Assembly (NCBI GenBank): GCA_946615495.1 | Contig: CAMOHY010000138.1 | Coordinates: 1 to 6,237 of the forward strand | Direction: 5' to 3' | Length of the DNA: 6,237 nucleotides | Origin: an uncultured Clostridia bacterium | Lineage (GTDB): Bacteria; Bacillota; Clostridia; Christensenellales; Aristaeellaceae | In this document: in pieces, positions 1 to 5,457 of the stretch | Layout of the letters: every line of letters starts with the position of its first letter | How positions within the stretch are numbered: the stretch's first letter is position 1 | Program-made: the position numbers and the translations under genes | Notes under the pieces: model-generated | Seen by the model: only the letters and a program-made list of their open reading frames with translations | What the model was told of the DNA's origin: nothing | Databases searched by the model: none

Positions 1-125
1 CTACAGCTTCTCGTCATGTTTTTTGTGCGCTTTTTTGTTTGCGAGACAGCCCCATACTTTCCTGGGGTTTGCCGACAGTCTGGGGCTTCGCCGCAGCGCG
101 GCCAAGCCTCCTTTTTTGCATTGCC

Positions 126-187
126 GTATCTGTTCAGCCGTGAATGGCAGGAAACTTTAAAGCTGTAGGAGAGTACAGTTTATTTAG
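126..187 (+). repeat. Dispersed repeat, copy 1
   Basis: Two parts of this segment recur further on. Bases 154-175 recur at 965-986 on the same strand with one mismatch (21 of 22), and gtacagtttat (173-183) recurs at 998-1008. Bases 126-145 and 164-174 recur on the opposite strand at 1059-1078 (17 of 20) and 1048-1058 (11 of 11), where the 18 bases between them (146-163) are missing. In addition ctacagctt at the very start of the window (1-9) is the exact inverse of aagctgtag at 160-168. The copy may therefore be the right end of a terminally inverted element whose left end is cut by the window edge. The exact ends are uncertain. Confidence 0.65.
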
Positions 188-272
188 AATTTATCAAGAA
201 ACGCAACGCAGTATCCGGACTATATAAATCTGAACTCTGTTCACTTCTTCGAGGCTTAAAGCTTTTTTCTGC

Positions 273-301
273 CTTGACGGCTGTGTCAAGATTATTATAC
301 A
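273..301 (+). promoter_or_regulatory. Inverted repeat overlapping a weak promoter-like sequence
   Basis: A perfect 6-base inverted repeat, cttgac (273-278) and gtcaag (285-290), is separated by 6 bases. Its left half overlaps a -35-like TTGACG (274-279), with a poorer -10-like TATACA (296-301) 16 bases downstream. This is the geometry of an operator laid over a promoter and could give a second, longer transcript of the metallopeptidase gene. No regulator is encoded nearby, and 6-base palindromes occur by chance, so this is only a candidate. Confidence 0.25.
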
Positions 302-379
302 TGCTGAGGCCGTCCGTGTATACAGGCAGGCGGCCGATTTTTTCAAAAATTACCGCCTGGCGCAAAGCGGGCTGTTTTC

Positions 380-408
380 TTGCGAAATTGGAAATTATCC
401 GGTATAAT
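380..408 (+). promoter_or_regulatory. Sigma-A-type promoter of the metallopeptidase gene
   Basis: TTGCGA at 380-385 (4 of 6 matches to the -35 consensus) lies exactly 17 bases before a perfect TATAAT at 403-408. Transcription would begin near 415 and leave an untranslated leader of roughly 55-60 bases before the ATG at 472. It is the best promoter I can see on either strand of the window. Confidence 0.7.
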
Positions 409-471
409 GGTATAGAACGTTTGCGCCTTAAGGGAGAAAAACGGGGTAAATCCTTTTTGAAAGGTTCATGA

Positions 472-882
472 ATGATGCTTCTTAAAGAGTTCAAGCAGAT
501 CGTTGAGGAATTGCTGGATGAGCTTCCGGAGGAATTTTTCCGGGAGCTTTCCGGCGGCGTCCTTGTTTCGGAAGCCGCCTTGGCGCCGGATTACGCCCAG
601 GGGGATGATCTGTTTGTTCTGGGGCAGTATTCCGTTTTCTCCGGCGTAAGGCAAATCGTTATCTATAAGGGCTCCTTTGACCGGGCCCACCCGGATGCGG
701 AAGGGGAGGAAGCAAAGGACATCCTGCGCGGCGTCGTTCGCCATGAGTTCCGCCACCATTTGGAATTCCTGGGCGGCATCCACAATGAATCCTCCCTGGA
801 AGCGCAGGACGCGCGGGAGAAACAGGCGTATCTTTCCCAGCATAGAAAGCCGGACGGCGGCAAAGCGGAGATGCGGCTATGA
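472..882 (+). CDS. Zincin-like metallopeptidase family protein (HExxH)
   Basis: A small soluble protein of 136 residues that is probably a zinc-dependent peptidase of the minimal zincin type (the metallopeptidase family around Pfam Zincin_1/DUF1025, from memory). The decisive motif is HEFRH at residues 91-95, an HExxH zinc and catalytic site preceded by a hydrophobic/basic helix (VVR). The segments ELPEEFFRELSGG near residues 17-29 and IVIYKGSF at 62-69 also fit the family as I remember it. No signal peptide or membrane segment is seen, so it should be cytoplasmic. The physiological substrate of this family is not known to me. The start is the first of two adjacent ATG codons (472 and 475): GAAAGG at 459-464 sits 7 bases before the first. 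A strong promoter lies about 65 bases upstream, so the gene is probably transcribed on its own or together with the small ORF that follows. The C-terminal 20 residues are polar and probably disordered. Confidence 0.85.
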   Translation: MMLLKEFKQIVEELLDELPEEFFRELSGGVLVSEAALAPDYAQGDDLFVLGQYSVFSGVRQIVIYKGSFDRAHPDAEGEEAKDILRGVVRHEFRHHLEFLGGIHNESSLEAQDAREKQAYLSQHRKPDGGKAEMRL

Positions 883-912
883 GGAAAAAAACGAAAACCA
901 GGAGCTGAAAGC

Positions 913-987
913 ATGAAGATTCCCGTTTTTCCCTACATCCACCAGCCGTCAAGGGAGAAAGAATACTTTAAAGCTGAAGGAGAGTAA
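913..987 (+). CDS. Possible small ORF or truncated gene start (24 residues)
   Basis: An ATG at 913 follows a good ribosome binding site (AGGAG at 900-904, 8 bases upstream) and lies 30 bases after the metallopeptidase stop codon. It reads 24 residues beginning MKIPVFPYIH and stops at TAA 985-987. The last part (from about residue 18) is encoded by the dispersed repeat starting at about 965, so the natural end of the protein may have been replaced by the inserted repeat. I do not recognise the peptide. It could be a real small protein cotranscribed with the metallopeptidase gene, the stump of a longer gene interrupted by the repeat, or a chance frame. There is no predicted membrane segment or secretion signal. 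Confidence 0.35.
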   Translation: MKIPVFPYIHQPSREKEYFKAEGE

Positions 988-1012
988 AGTTTTCAGCGTA
1001 CAGTTTATATAG
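965..1012 (+). repeat. Dispersed repeat, copy 2 (direct)
   Basis: Bases 965-986 match 154-175 at 21 of 22 positions, and 998-1008 (gtacagtttat) match 173-183 exactly. Relative to copy 1 about a dozen bases are inserted in between (roughly 986-998). With the inverted copy at 1048-1078 it forms a pair facing inwards: aggagagt at 978-985 can pair with actctcct at 1048-1055, folding about 62 bases between them into a loop. Confidence 0.6.
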
Positions 1013-1047
1013 TTGATACAAAGGCGCGCGATTCATTGGCAACGTAA

Positions 1048-1078
1048 ACTCTCCTACAATTCACGAATGGACAGATAC
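1048..1078 (-). repeat. Dispersed repeat, copy 3 (inverted, internal deletion)
   Basis: Read on the minus strand, this is copy 1 (126-174) with its central 18 bases missing. The 11 bases at 1048-1058 are identical to the inverse of 164-174, and 17 of the 20 bases at 1059-1078 match the inverse of 126-145. The copy ends only 3 bases before the ATG of the DUF188 gene, so the leader of that gene is made of repeat sequence. This may explain why no normal ribosome binding site is found there. Confidence 0.6.
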
Positions 1079-1081
1079 AGT

Positions 1082-1537
1082 ATGAGAATCTATATTGACG
1101 CCGACGCCTGCCCGGTGACGCGAATCGCGGAAGAAATTGCGAAGCGCCATGGCGTGGCCGTGACGCTGCTGTGCGACACCAACCATGCGCTATCCTCCGA
1201 TTACAGCGAAATAAAAGTAATCGGCGCGGGGGAGGACGCGGTGGATATTGCGCTCATCAATTTGTGCCGGCGGGGCGATATCGTTATCACCCAGGATTAC
1301 GGCGTGGCGGCGCTGGCCCTGGGCAAGGGAGCCAGGGCCATTCATCAGAGCGGCAAATGGTTTACAGATGAAAACATTGACGGACTGCTCATGGACCGCC
1401 ACTTGGCAAAAAAAGCCCGCCGGAGCGGGAAGCGGCATGGAAAAGGCCCCGCTAAACGCACTGCAGAAGACGACCGGCGCTTTGCGGAAAGCTTTGAAAG
1501 GCTGGTACGGGAGGAACTGACGAAATGCAAAACTTGA
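1082..1537 (+). CDS. DUF188 / YaiI-YqxD family PIN-like protein
   Basis: A protein of 151 residues from the DUF188 (UPF0178, YaiI/YqxD) family, at its usual length. The hallmarks are the N-terminal MRIYIDADACPV with acidic residues D6 and D8, a central ITQDYG (69-74) following the hydrophobic strand DIVI, and the basic C-terminal tail HGKGPAKRTAEDDRRF (119-134). The acidic pattern fits a PIN/NYN-like metal-dependent nuclease fold, but I know of no firmly demonstrated reaction for the family, so a nuclease role is inference. It should be cytoplasmic. The start is chosen because homologues begin at MRIYIDADACP. The open frame extends 23 codons upstream to a TTG at 1013, but that stretch is repeat sequence. 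No good Shine-Dalgarno site precedes the ATG at 1082, which is odd in this window. Its end overlaps the following hydrolase gene by 13 bases. Confidence 0.88.
   Translation: MRIYIDADACPVTRIAEEIAKRHGVAVTLLCDTNHALSSDYSEIKVIGAGEDAVDIALINLCRRGDIVITQDYGVAALALGKGARAIHQSGKWFTDENIDGLLMDRHLAKKARRSGKRHGKGPAKRTAEDDRRFAESFERLVREELTKCKT
1509..1515 (+). promoter_or_regulatory. Strong ribosome binding site of the hydrolase gene
   Basis: GGGAGGA lies inside the end of the DUF188 gene, 9 bases before the ATG at 1525. It fixes that ATG as the start, and together with the 13-base overlap it suggests translational coupling of the two genes. Confidence 0.8.
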
Positions 1538-2271
1538 CCATTATGGATGACGGCATTCAGCTGCGCGCCATTTTAGAGCGCCCGAATTTGGGCCGCTGTC
1601 CGCTGGTGATTGTGCTGCACGGCTTCACCAGCTCCAAGGACAAAGGCCACACCGTCGCCGCCTGCCAGGCCATGCGGGAGGCGGGCTTTGCCACCCTGCG
1701 CTTTGACCTGTACGGCCACGGCGAAAGCGGCGGCGAATTCAAGCGTCACACGCTGTATCAATGGATTTTAAACACCTTGGCGGTGATCGATTATGCCCGG
1801 CCGCTGGATTTTGTAACGGATATTTACCTATCCGGCCATTCCCAGGGCGGGCTGACGGCGGCGCTGGCGGGCGGCATGGCCCCGGACCGGGTGAAGGGCC
1901 TGATCCTGCGCGCGCCCGCATTCATGATTCCCCGCTGCGCCCGCGAGGGCAGCCTGCTTGGCTTTACGTTCGACCCCAAGCGCATCCCGGAGGAAATCCA
2001 GATCATCAAGGGGCTGACGCTGGGCGGAAACTATATCCGCGTGGCGCAGACCATCCATGCGGAGGACGCCATGGACCGCTTTCCGGGGCCGGTGCTTTTG
2101 ATTCATGGGGAGGAGGACGACGTGGTGCCGCCGGAGGATTCCCGCGCCGCGGCCAAACGGTATCAAAACTGCCAGCTGGAATTGATCCCCGGCGAAACCC
2201 ATCATTTTGACCGCTGCCCGGAGCAGATGAAAACCGTCATCCGGGATTGGCTGATAAAACAGCCGAAATAA
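1525..2271 (+). CDS. Alpha/beta hydrolase, cinnamoyl/feruloyl-esterase-like
   Basis: A cytoplasmic serine hydrolase of 248 residues with the full alpha/beta-hydrolase plan. HGF at 32-34 forms part of the oxyanion hole. DLYGHGESGG lies at 61-70, the nucleophile elbow GHSQGG at 104-109 contains Ser106, the acid is most likely Asp198 in HGEEDDVVP, and the base is His226 in GETHHF. The length, the position of the triad, the HTLYQWILN segment (75-83) and the inserted lid region between about 133 and 185 resemble bacterial cinnamoyl/feruloyl esterases such as Lactobacillus johnsonii LJ0536 and Butyrivibrio Est1E (family comparison from memory). A likely role is hydrolysis of small aromatic esters released from plant material, but other acyl esters cannot be excluded. 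No signal peptide is present. It is coupled to the DUF188 gene upstream and is convergent with the U32-like gene, with 21 bases between their stop codons. Confidence 0.87.
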   Translation: MQNLTIMDDGIQLRAILERPNLGRCPLVIVLHGFTSSKDKGHTVAACQAMREAGFATLRFDLYGHGESGGEFKRHTLYQWILNTLAVIDYARPLDFVTDIYLSGHSQGGLTAALAGGMAPDRVKGLILRAPAFMIPRCAREGSLLGFTFDPKRIPEEIQIIKGLTLGGNYIRVAQTIHAEDAMDRFPGPVLLIHGEEDDVVPPEDSRAAAKRYQNCQLELIPGETHHFDRCPEQMKTVIRDWLIKQPK

Positions 2272-2292
2272 AACGGCCAACCCGGCGCGCGC

Positions 2293-3186
2293 TCAAAACA
2301 GGTCCAACGAGCTGCTTAAATAGATTTCTTCCCGAACCTGCAGCTGATACTCCGGCTTGGTCATATAATACAGCAAAAATTCCAGGATGAGGGCGCTGCC
2401 CAGGCTCCGGCCCTCAATTTTGAAATGGGAAAAGCCGTTTGGCAGGTAAACGTTTTGAATGTCCTTTATACCGATGAAGGCAGGATTTTTCATGGCGTCG
2501 GAAAAACGGTAGCCCCGGTGGGCCAGGGGAGACAGGCACACGTGCTCCGGGCAGTCCTCGCCCAGGTTTTTCCGGCTGACGGCTTCATAGCACGCCTTCC
2601 TGTCCGGGCAAGCGAACCAGCAGCATTCGTTGCACAAAAATTCCACCTTCCGCTTAAGAGACGCGGGCAGGGCGTTTAACTGGCCGAAGGCTTTGTTCAG
2701 CCTAAAATCGGGCACCACATAGCGGAATGCTTCCTGGCTCAATTCGTCCCGGAGCTGGTCAAATTCCGTGAGCACCTTGGTGGTGGAGGAAACAAAATAG
2801 AATCCGGGGTACTTTTTTTGGATGTAATTGAGCAGCAGGCCGGAACAGAGGATGATGCCGTTTGGAACCGGCGCGCTGCTTTCAAACAAAGCGCACAGGG
2901 CGTTGCATTTTTTATCGGATAAATGCTCCTGGCGAAGCAGGGAATTGCTGAAGGTGAGATGGGCGGAAACGGCGTAGTCCCGCGTCAGCTTGGCCACGTC
3001 CTGCGGCCGTTCCTCCCCAAAGCCCACCCGGCCTCCGCCCCAAAGGCAGTCGGCGGGCGCGCCGTAGATGGAGCCGATGTCGCACCAATCGTAAAACCAC
3101 TCCCTGCGCTCCCGGAACAGCGGCAGGAAAGCGCGGTACAATTCGTAAAACTCAAACAATCCTGGCAAATGGTAATAGGCTTTCAT
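2293..3186 (-). CDS. Cysteine-rich U32-peptidase-like protein
   Basis: A protein of 297 residues that I place, with moderate confidence, near the U32 peptidase/UbiU-UbiV-type TIM-barrel group. The main clue is GFSHFKIEGR near the C-terminus (251-260), typical of U32 proteins. Barrel-like segments such as NGIILCSGLLLN (109-120) and GFYFVSSTT (128-136) fit as well. It has twelve cysteines, six of them in one cluster, C185, C188, C189, C193, C199 and C212, followed by C217. By analogy with other U32 relatives this could bind an iron-sulfur cluster, which is inference. No signal peptide or membrane segment is seen. The frame could begin at a TTG 7 codons upstream, but the ATG at 3186 has AGGA 10 bases before it and is preferred. 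It lies 57 bases downstream of the DUF1801 gene with no clear terminator between, so cotranscription is likely. The substrate is unknown. Confidence 0.6.
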   Translation of the reverse strand: MKAYYHLPGLFEFYELYRAFLPLFRERREWFYDWCDIGSIYGAPADCLWGGGRVGFGEERPQDVAKLTRDYAVSAHLTFSNSLLRQEHLSDKKCNALCALFESSAPVPNGIILCSGLLLNYIQKKYPGFYFVSSTTKVLTEFDQLRDELSQEAFRYVVPDFRLNKAFGQLNALPASLKRKVEFLCNECCWFACPDRKACYEAVSRKNLGEDCPEHVCLSPLAHRGYRFSDAMKNPAFIGIKDIQNVYLPNGFSHFKIEGRSLGSALILEFLLYYMTKPEYQLQVREEIYLSSSLDLF

Positions 3187-3243
3187 TTTTTCCGTATCCT
3201 GTGACAAATCCTCGTAGACGCCCTGGCCGGGGTATGCGGAAGC

Positions 3244-3648
3244 TCATTTTCCGTACGCTTTTAGGCACCAGCGGGCGATGCGCGCAATCAGCGCTGCGGG
3301 CAGTTCCTTTTCATAGGGCAGGCGGATGGCGCCCTTGCTCACGTCCCAGCCCTTCAATTCCTCCGCGAACACCCCCGTGGCTTCGCCGCCGGGATAGAGG
3401 CCCACATGCCTTTTGGAGGCGGCAAAGTGGATGATGTTCCGGCCCTTCCAGTAGGTGGGCATGGACCAGGAAATGCGTTCCTCGGCTTCCGGAAGCGCAT
3501 GGCGCAGAATCGCCCGGATTTCCCGCAGCCGGGGCTGCACGGCGCCGTCCTGCTGGAGGATGTATTCCTCCACGGTCCGCGGCTTTGCGCAGTAATGGGG
3601 CTGATCCTGCTTCTCAAAGGCGCGCTGGCATTTGGGGCATTGCCACAT
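3244..3648 (-). CDS. DUF1801 protein with N-terminal Cys knuckle
   Basis: A protein of 134 residues with two parts. Residues 1-20 carry CPKC (4-7), H18 and C20, a zinc-knuckle-like arrangement (C-x2-C-x10-H-x-C). Residues about 25-134 match the DUF1801 (YdhG/YdeI-like) fold: ISWSMPTYW at 59-67, HFAASKRHVGLYPG at 74-87 and KGAIRLPYEKELP at 105-117. Some DUF1801 proteins, such as Bacillus subtilis YdhG (Fra), are frataxin-like iron donors, but many have no known role, so none is assigned. The longer frame begins at a GTG (3660) that forms part of the ribosome binding site of the ATG at 3648, so the ATG is the likely start. It follows the transporter-kinase fusion gene after 50 bases and may be the fourth gene of that operon, although nothing in its sequence links it to partner switching. 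Confidence 0.8.
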   Translation of the reverse strand: MWQCPKCQRAFEKQDQPHYCAKPRTVEEYILQQDGAVQPRLREIRAILRHALPEAEERISWSMPTYWKGRNIIHFAASKRHVGLYPGGEATGVFAEELKGWDVSKGAIRLPYEKELPAALIARIARWCLKAYGK

Positions 3649-3657
3649 TTTACCCTT

Positions 3658-3664
3658 CACCTCT
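3658..3664 (-). promoter_or_regulatory. Ribosome binding site of the DUF1801 gene
   Basis: On the minus strand AGAGGTG stands 9 bases before the ATG ending at 3648. Its last three bases are the alternative GTG start, which is therefore unlikely to be used. Confidence 0.65.
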
Positions 3665-3698
3665 TTTTTTGCAGCCTGGCAGCAGGGGGAACGCTTTT

Positions 3699-5438
3699 TT
3701 ATGCTGACAGCTTGATCGTCAGGTTGTTCAAATTCAAGGAATAGGTATAGCGGATATCGTCCGCCATGGCCATCACCAGCCGGATGCCCAGGGCGTCCTC
3801 CTGTTCTCCGGAGGGCACGTAGCTGACCGGGTCAAAGGCCTGGCAGTCATCCCGAAAGCGCAGCACCCAGCGGCCGCCTTTATGCTGCACGCGAATGGAC
3901 AAATAATTCTTCTTTTTCTGGCTGAAGCCGTGAAGCACTGTGTTGCTGGCCATTTCTTCCACGCAAAGGGCGATATGGTTGGCAATTTTTTCGTTTTGCC
4001 CGTGTTGGCGGCAGAAGCTTTCCGCCTTTTCCGCCGCCGCCGTTACCTCCTGGATGGAGTGGATATCCATTTCCAGCAGGTTTTCCGGCTGCACGCCAAA
4101 ATCCTTTTTCAGCAGCAAATACGGCTCAGCCTTCAGCGATATACCGTGGCTGCGCCGCCAAACGAGCAGCGAAATGCACGCGAGGGCCAAAAGCTCTCCC
4201 AGCGCAAAGTACAGCCACACGCCGTTTACGCCCCAAATGGCGCTGAAGAGCAAGGCAACCAAAACGGGCAGCAAAGCGCCCTCCAGGATAGAAATGGTTT
4301 CGGTCAGCGAGACTCTTTCCGTGCCCTGATACAGATTTTTCAGCGCGTTGTTCAAGCAGCAGGGAATCAGCCCCAGGCCAAAGAGGCGCACGCCCTGAAC
4401 GGCCAAATCCTGGGCCGTGCCCGGCTGAGAAATAAAGATTCGCACCAGCACAGGCGCAAGCGCCATCAGCAGCACGCCGGCGGCCGCCCCCAGCACCACG
4501 GCGTAGCGTACAAGGAGCCTGAGCAATTCCTTTAAGCCCGTGCGGTCCTCCTCGTTAAAAAGGATGCCGGACAGCGTCAGCGATACGCCGCCCATCCCGG
4601 TGGAAATGCAGTTGCTGGCGTTGCCGATGGAAAGCAGCACGGAAAAGGCCGCCACCCCGTCGCTGCCGCCCGCCCGCAGAAGGATTTTATTCAGGATGAA
4701 TACCAGCACCACCGAGGAAGCCATGGTAAAGATGGTGGGCACGCCGCCGACGAACAGTTCCTTGATCTTTTTCAGCGTTATAAGCTTAAAAGAAAAGGTG
4801 AACACGCATTTTTTGGACAGGAAGTAACCAAGAGCGATCACCATGGCCGCATAATAGCTCAGGGAGGAAGCCAGCCCCATGCCGAACATGCCGCCGTGGA
4901 AAACCAGCGCGTTCAACAGATCGAATGCCACGTCGGACACCGTCATGCCCAACACGGCCACGATGAGCAAATTGCTCTGCCCCGCTATTTGCAAAAAAGG
5001 CACCAGCACCAGCGCACCCATGGAGCCGGGTGCGCCGATGATGAAGCCTGTCAGATAGTCCCGCGTCTGGTCAAACAATTCTCCTTCCCTTCCCGCGCCC
5101 ATGAGGGTGGCCAAGGGGCTGCGGAAAAGGAGCACCAGGACCGTAAAGAGGAGGGAAATGCCCAGCATCAGGCCGACGGCGGAGGAATAGCCCTTATCGG
5201 TTTCCTCCTTGGAGCCGCTGCCAAGGGATTTGCTGCACGCCACCTGCACCCCGGCCGCCAGCATGCTGCCAATGGCGCCGATAACCAGCAAAATCGGGTT
5301 GGCCAAGCCGTACGCGGCAATGGCCTGCACGCCCAGAAAGCGGCAGATCATGATGTTATCGATCAGCAGGCACAGGGACACCGTCAGGGCGGACAGCGTT
5401 TGCGCCGCCAGCATTTGTTTGACCAGTTTTCGGATCAT
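3699..5438 (-). CDS. MATE-family transporter fused to RsbW-type GHKL ATPase domain
   Basis: A 579-residue fusion. Residues 1 to about 430 form a MATE-type transporter of normal length with about twelve hydrophobic helices (for example 12-33, 40-65, 88-107, 155-180, 228-252, 310-333, 382-403 and 405-427). It should sit in the cytoplasmic membrane and export small molecules by cation antiport. After a linker, residues about 455-579 form a GHKL ATPase domain of the RsbW/SpoIIAB anti-sigma-kinase type: N-box CVEEMASNTVLHG (492-504, with E494/E495, N499 and H503), G1-like DDCQAFDP (530-537) and G2-like ALGIRLV (549-555). The first glycine expected in DDGxxFDP is Cys532, so ATP binding may be altered. 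It starts 19 bases after the preceding gene, with GGAAG 9 bases before its ATG. Its neighbours are a second GHKL-like protein and a STAS protein, the natural substrate of such kinases. Inference: the domain links transport or membrane state to phosphorylation or binding of the STAS protein. The transported substrate is unknown. Confidence 0.85.
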   Translation of the reverse strand: MIRKLVKQMLAAQTLSALTVSLCLLIDNIMICRFLGVQAIAAYGLANPILLVIGAIGSMLAAGVQVACSKSLGSGSKEETDKGYSSAVGLMLGISLLFTVLVLLFRSPLATLMGAGREGELFDQTRDYLTGFIIGAPGSMGALVLVPFLQIAGQSNLLIVAVLGMTVSDVAFDLLNALVFHGGMFGMGLASSLSYYAAMVIALGYFLSKKCVFTFSFKLITLKKIKELFVGGVPTIFTMASSVVLVFILNKILLRAGGSDGVAAFSVLLSIGNASNCISTGMGGVSLTLSGILFNEEDRTGLKELLRLLVRYAVVLGAAAGVLLMALAPVLVRIFISQPGTAQDLAVQGVRLFGLGLIPCCLNNALKNLYQGTERVSLTETISILEGALLPVLVALLFSAIWGVNGVWLYFALGELLALACISLLVWRRSHGISLKAEPYLLLKKDFGVQPENLLEMDIHSIQEVTAAAEKAESFCRQHGQNEKIANHIALCVEEMASNTVLHGFSQKKKNYLSIRVQHKGGRWVLRFRDDCQAFDPVSYVPSGEQEDALGIRLVMAMADDIRYTYSLNLNNLTIKLSA

Positions 5439-5457
5439 TTTGTATTTCTTCCTTTGA

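Larger units (their letters stand above)
1..379. other. Non-coding stretch upstream of the metallopeptidase gene
   Basis: I find no convincing gene here. The first 100 bases contain two near-copies, about 30 bases apart, of a motif reading gtttgc-(c/ga)-gacag (37-49 and 67-78). They sit with cccca (50-54) and two tgggg tracts (63-67, 81-85), so alternative stems are possible: 50-54 with 63-67, or 48-54 with 81-87. The motif gagacagcccc resembles the ends of some insertion sequences (from memory, IS1182-like ends). That is a loose resemblance and no transposase is present. From 126 the stretch carries a dispersed repeat, and around 273-301 an inverted repeat overlapping a weak promoter-like sequence. 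Short open frames on both strands have neither a good start nor a ribosome binding site. Confidence 0.6.

Noticed and set aside
50..67. Hairpin cccca/tgggg resembling a terminator of an upstream gene
   Set aside because: Five pairs with an 8-base loop and only three T after it. The same bases can pair with 81-87 instead, and no gene is seen to its left.
1..156. Minus-strand open frame ending at TAG on the window edge, reading a K/R-rich peptide through the left repeat
   Set aside because: It has no ATG or GTG and no binding site; the only usual start is an internal TTG. Most of it is repeat or stem-forming sequence.
180..494. Minus-strand open frame of 104 codons opposite the metallopeptidase leader
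   Set aside because: It overlaps the strong + strand promoter and the start of the metallopeptidase gene, has no visible binding site, and its composition (many R, K, S) looks like a chance frame.
2262..2277. Possible terminator between the convergent hydrolase and U32-like genes (gccg, 8 bases, cggc)
   Set aside because: The stem is only 4-5 pairs, with no T-run on the + strand and only a short T-rich tail on the - strand. This is too weak to call.
3671..3698. Hairpin-like sequence with a T-run between the fusion gene and the DUF1801 gene
   Set aside because: The T-run is on the + strand, where no gene ends. On the - strand it reads as A's, so it cannot act as an intrinsic terminator for the operon.
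3882..4535. Long + strand open frame of 217 codons, and others at 4896-5474 and 5587-6057
   Set aside because: These are antisense to the transporter fusion and the RsbW-like gene, whose protein motifs are clear. Their Gln/His/Arg-rich composition is typical of shadow frames in GC-rich DNA.
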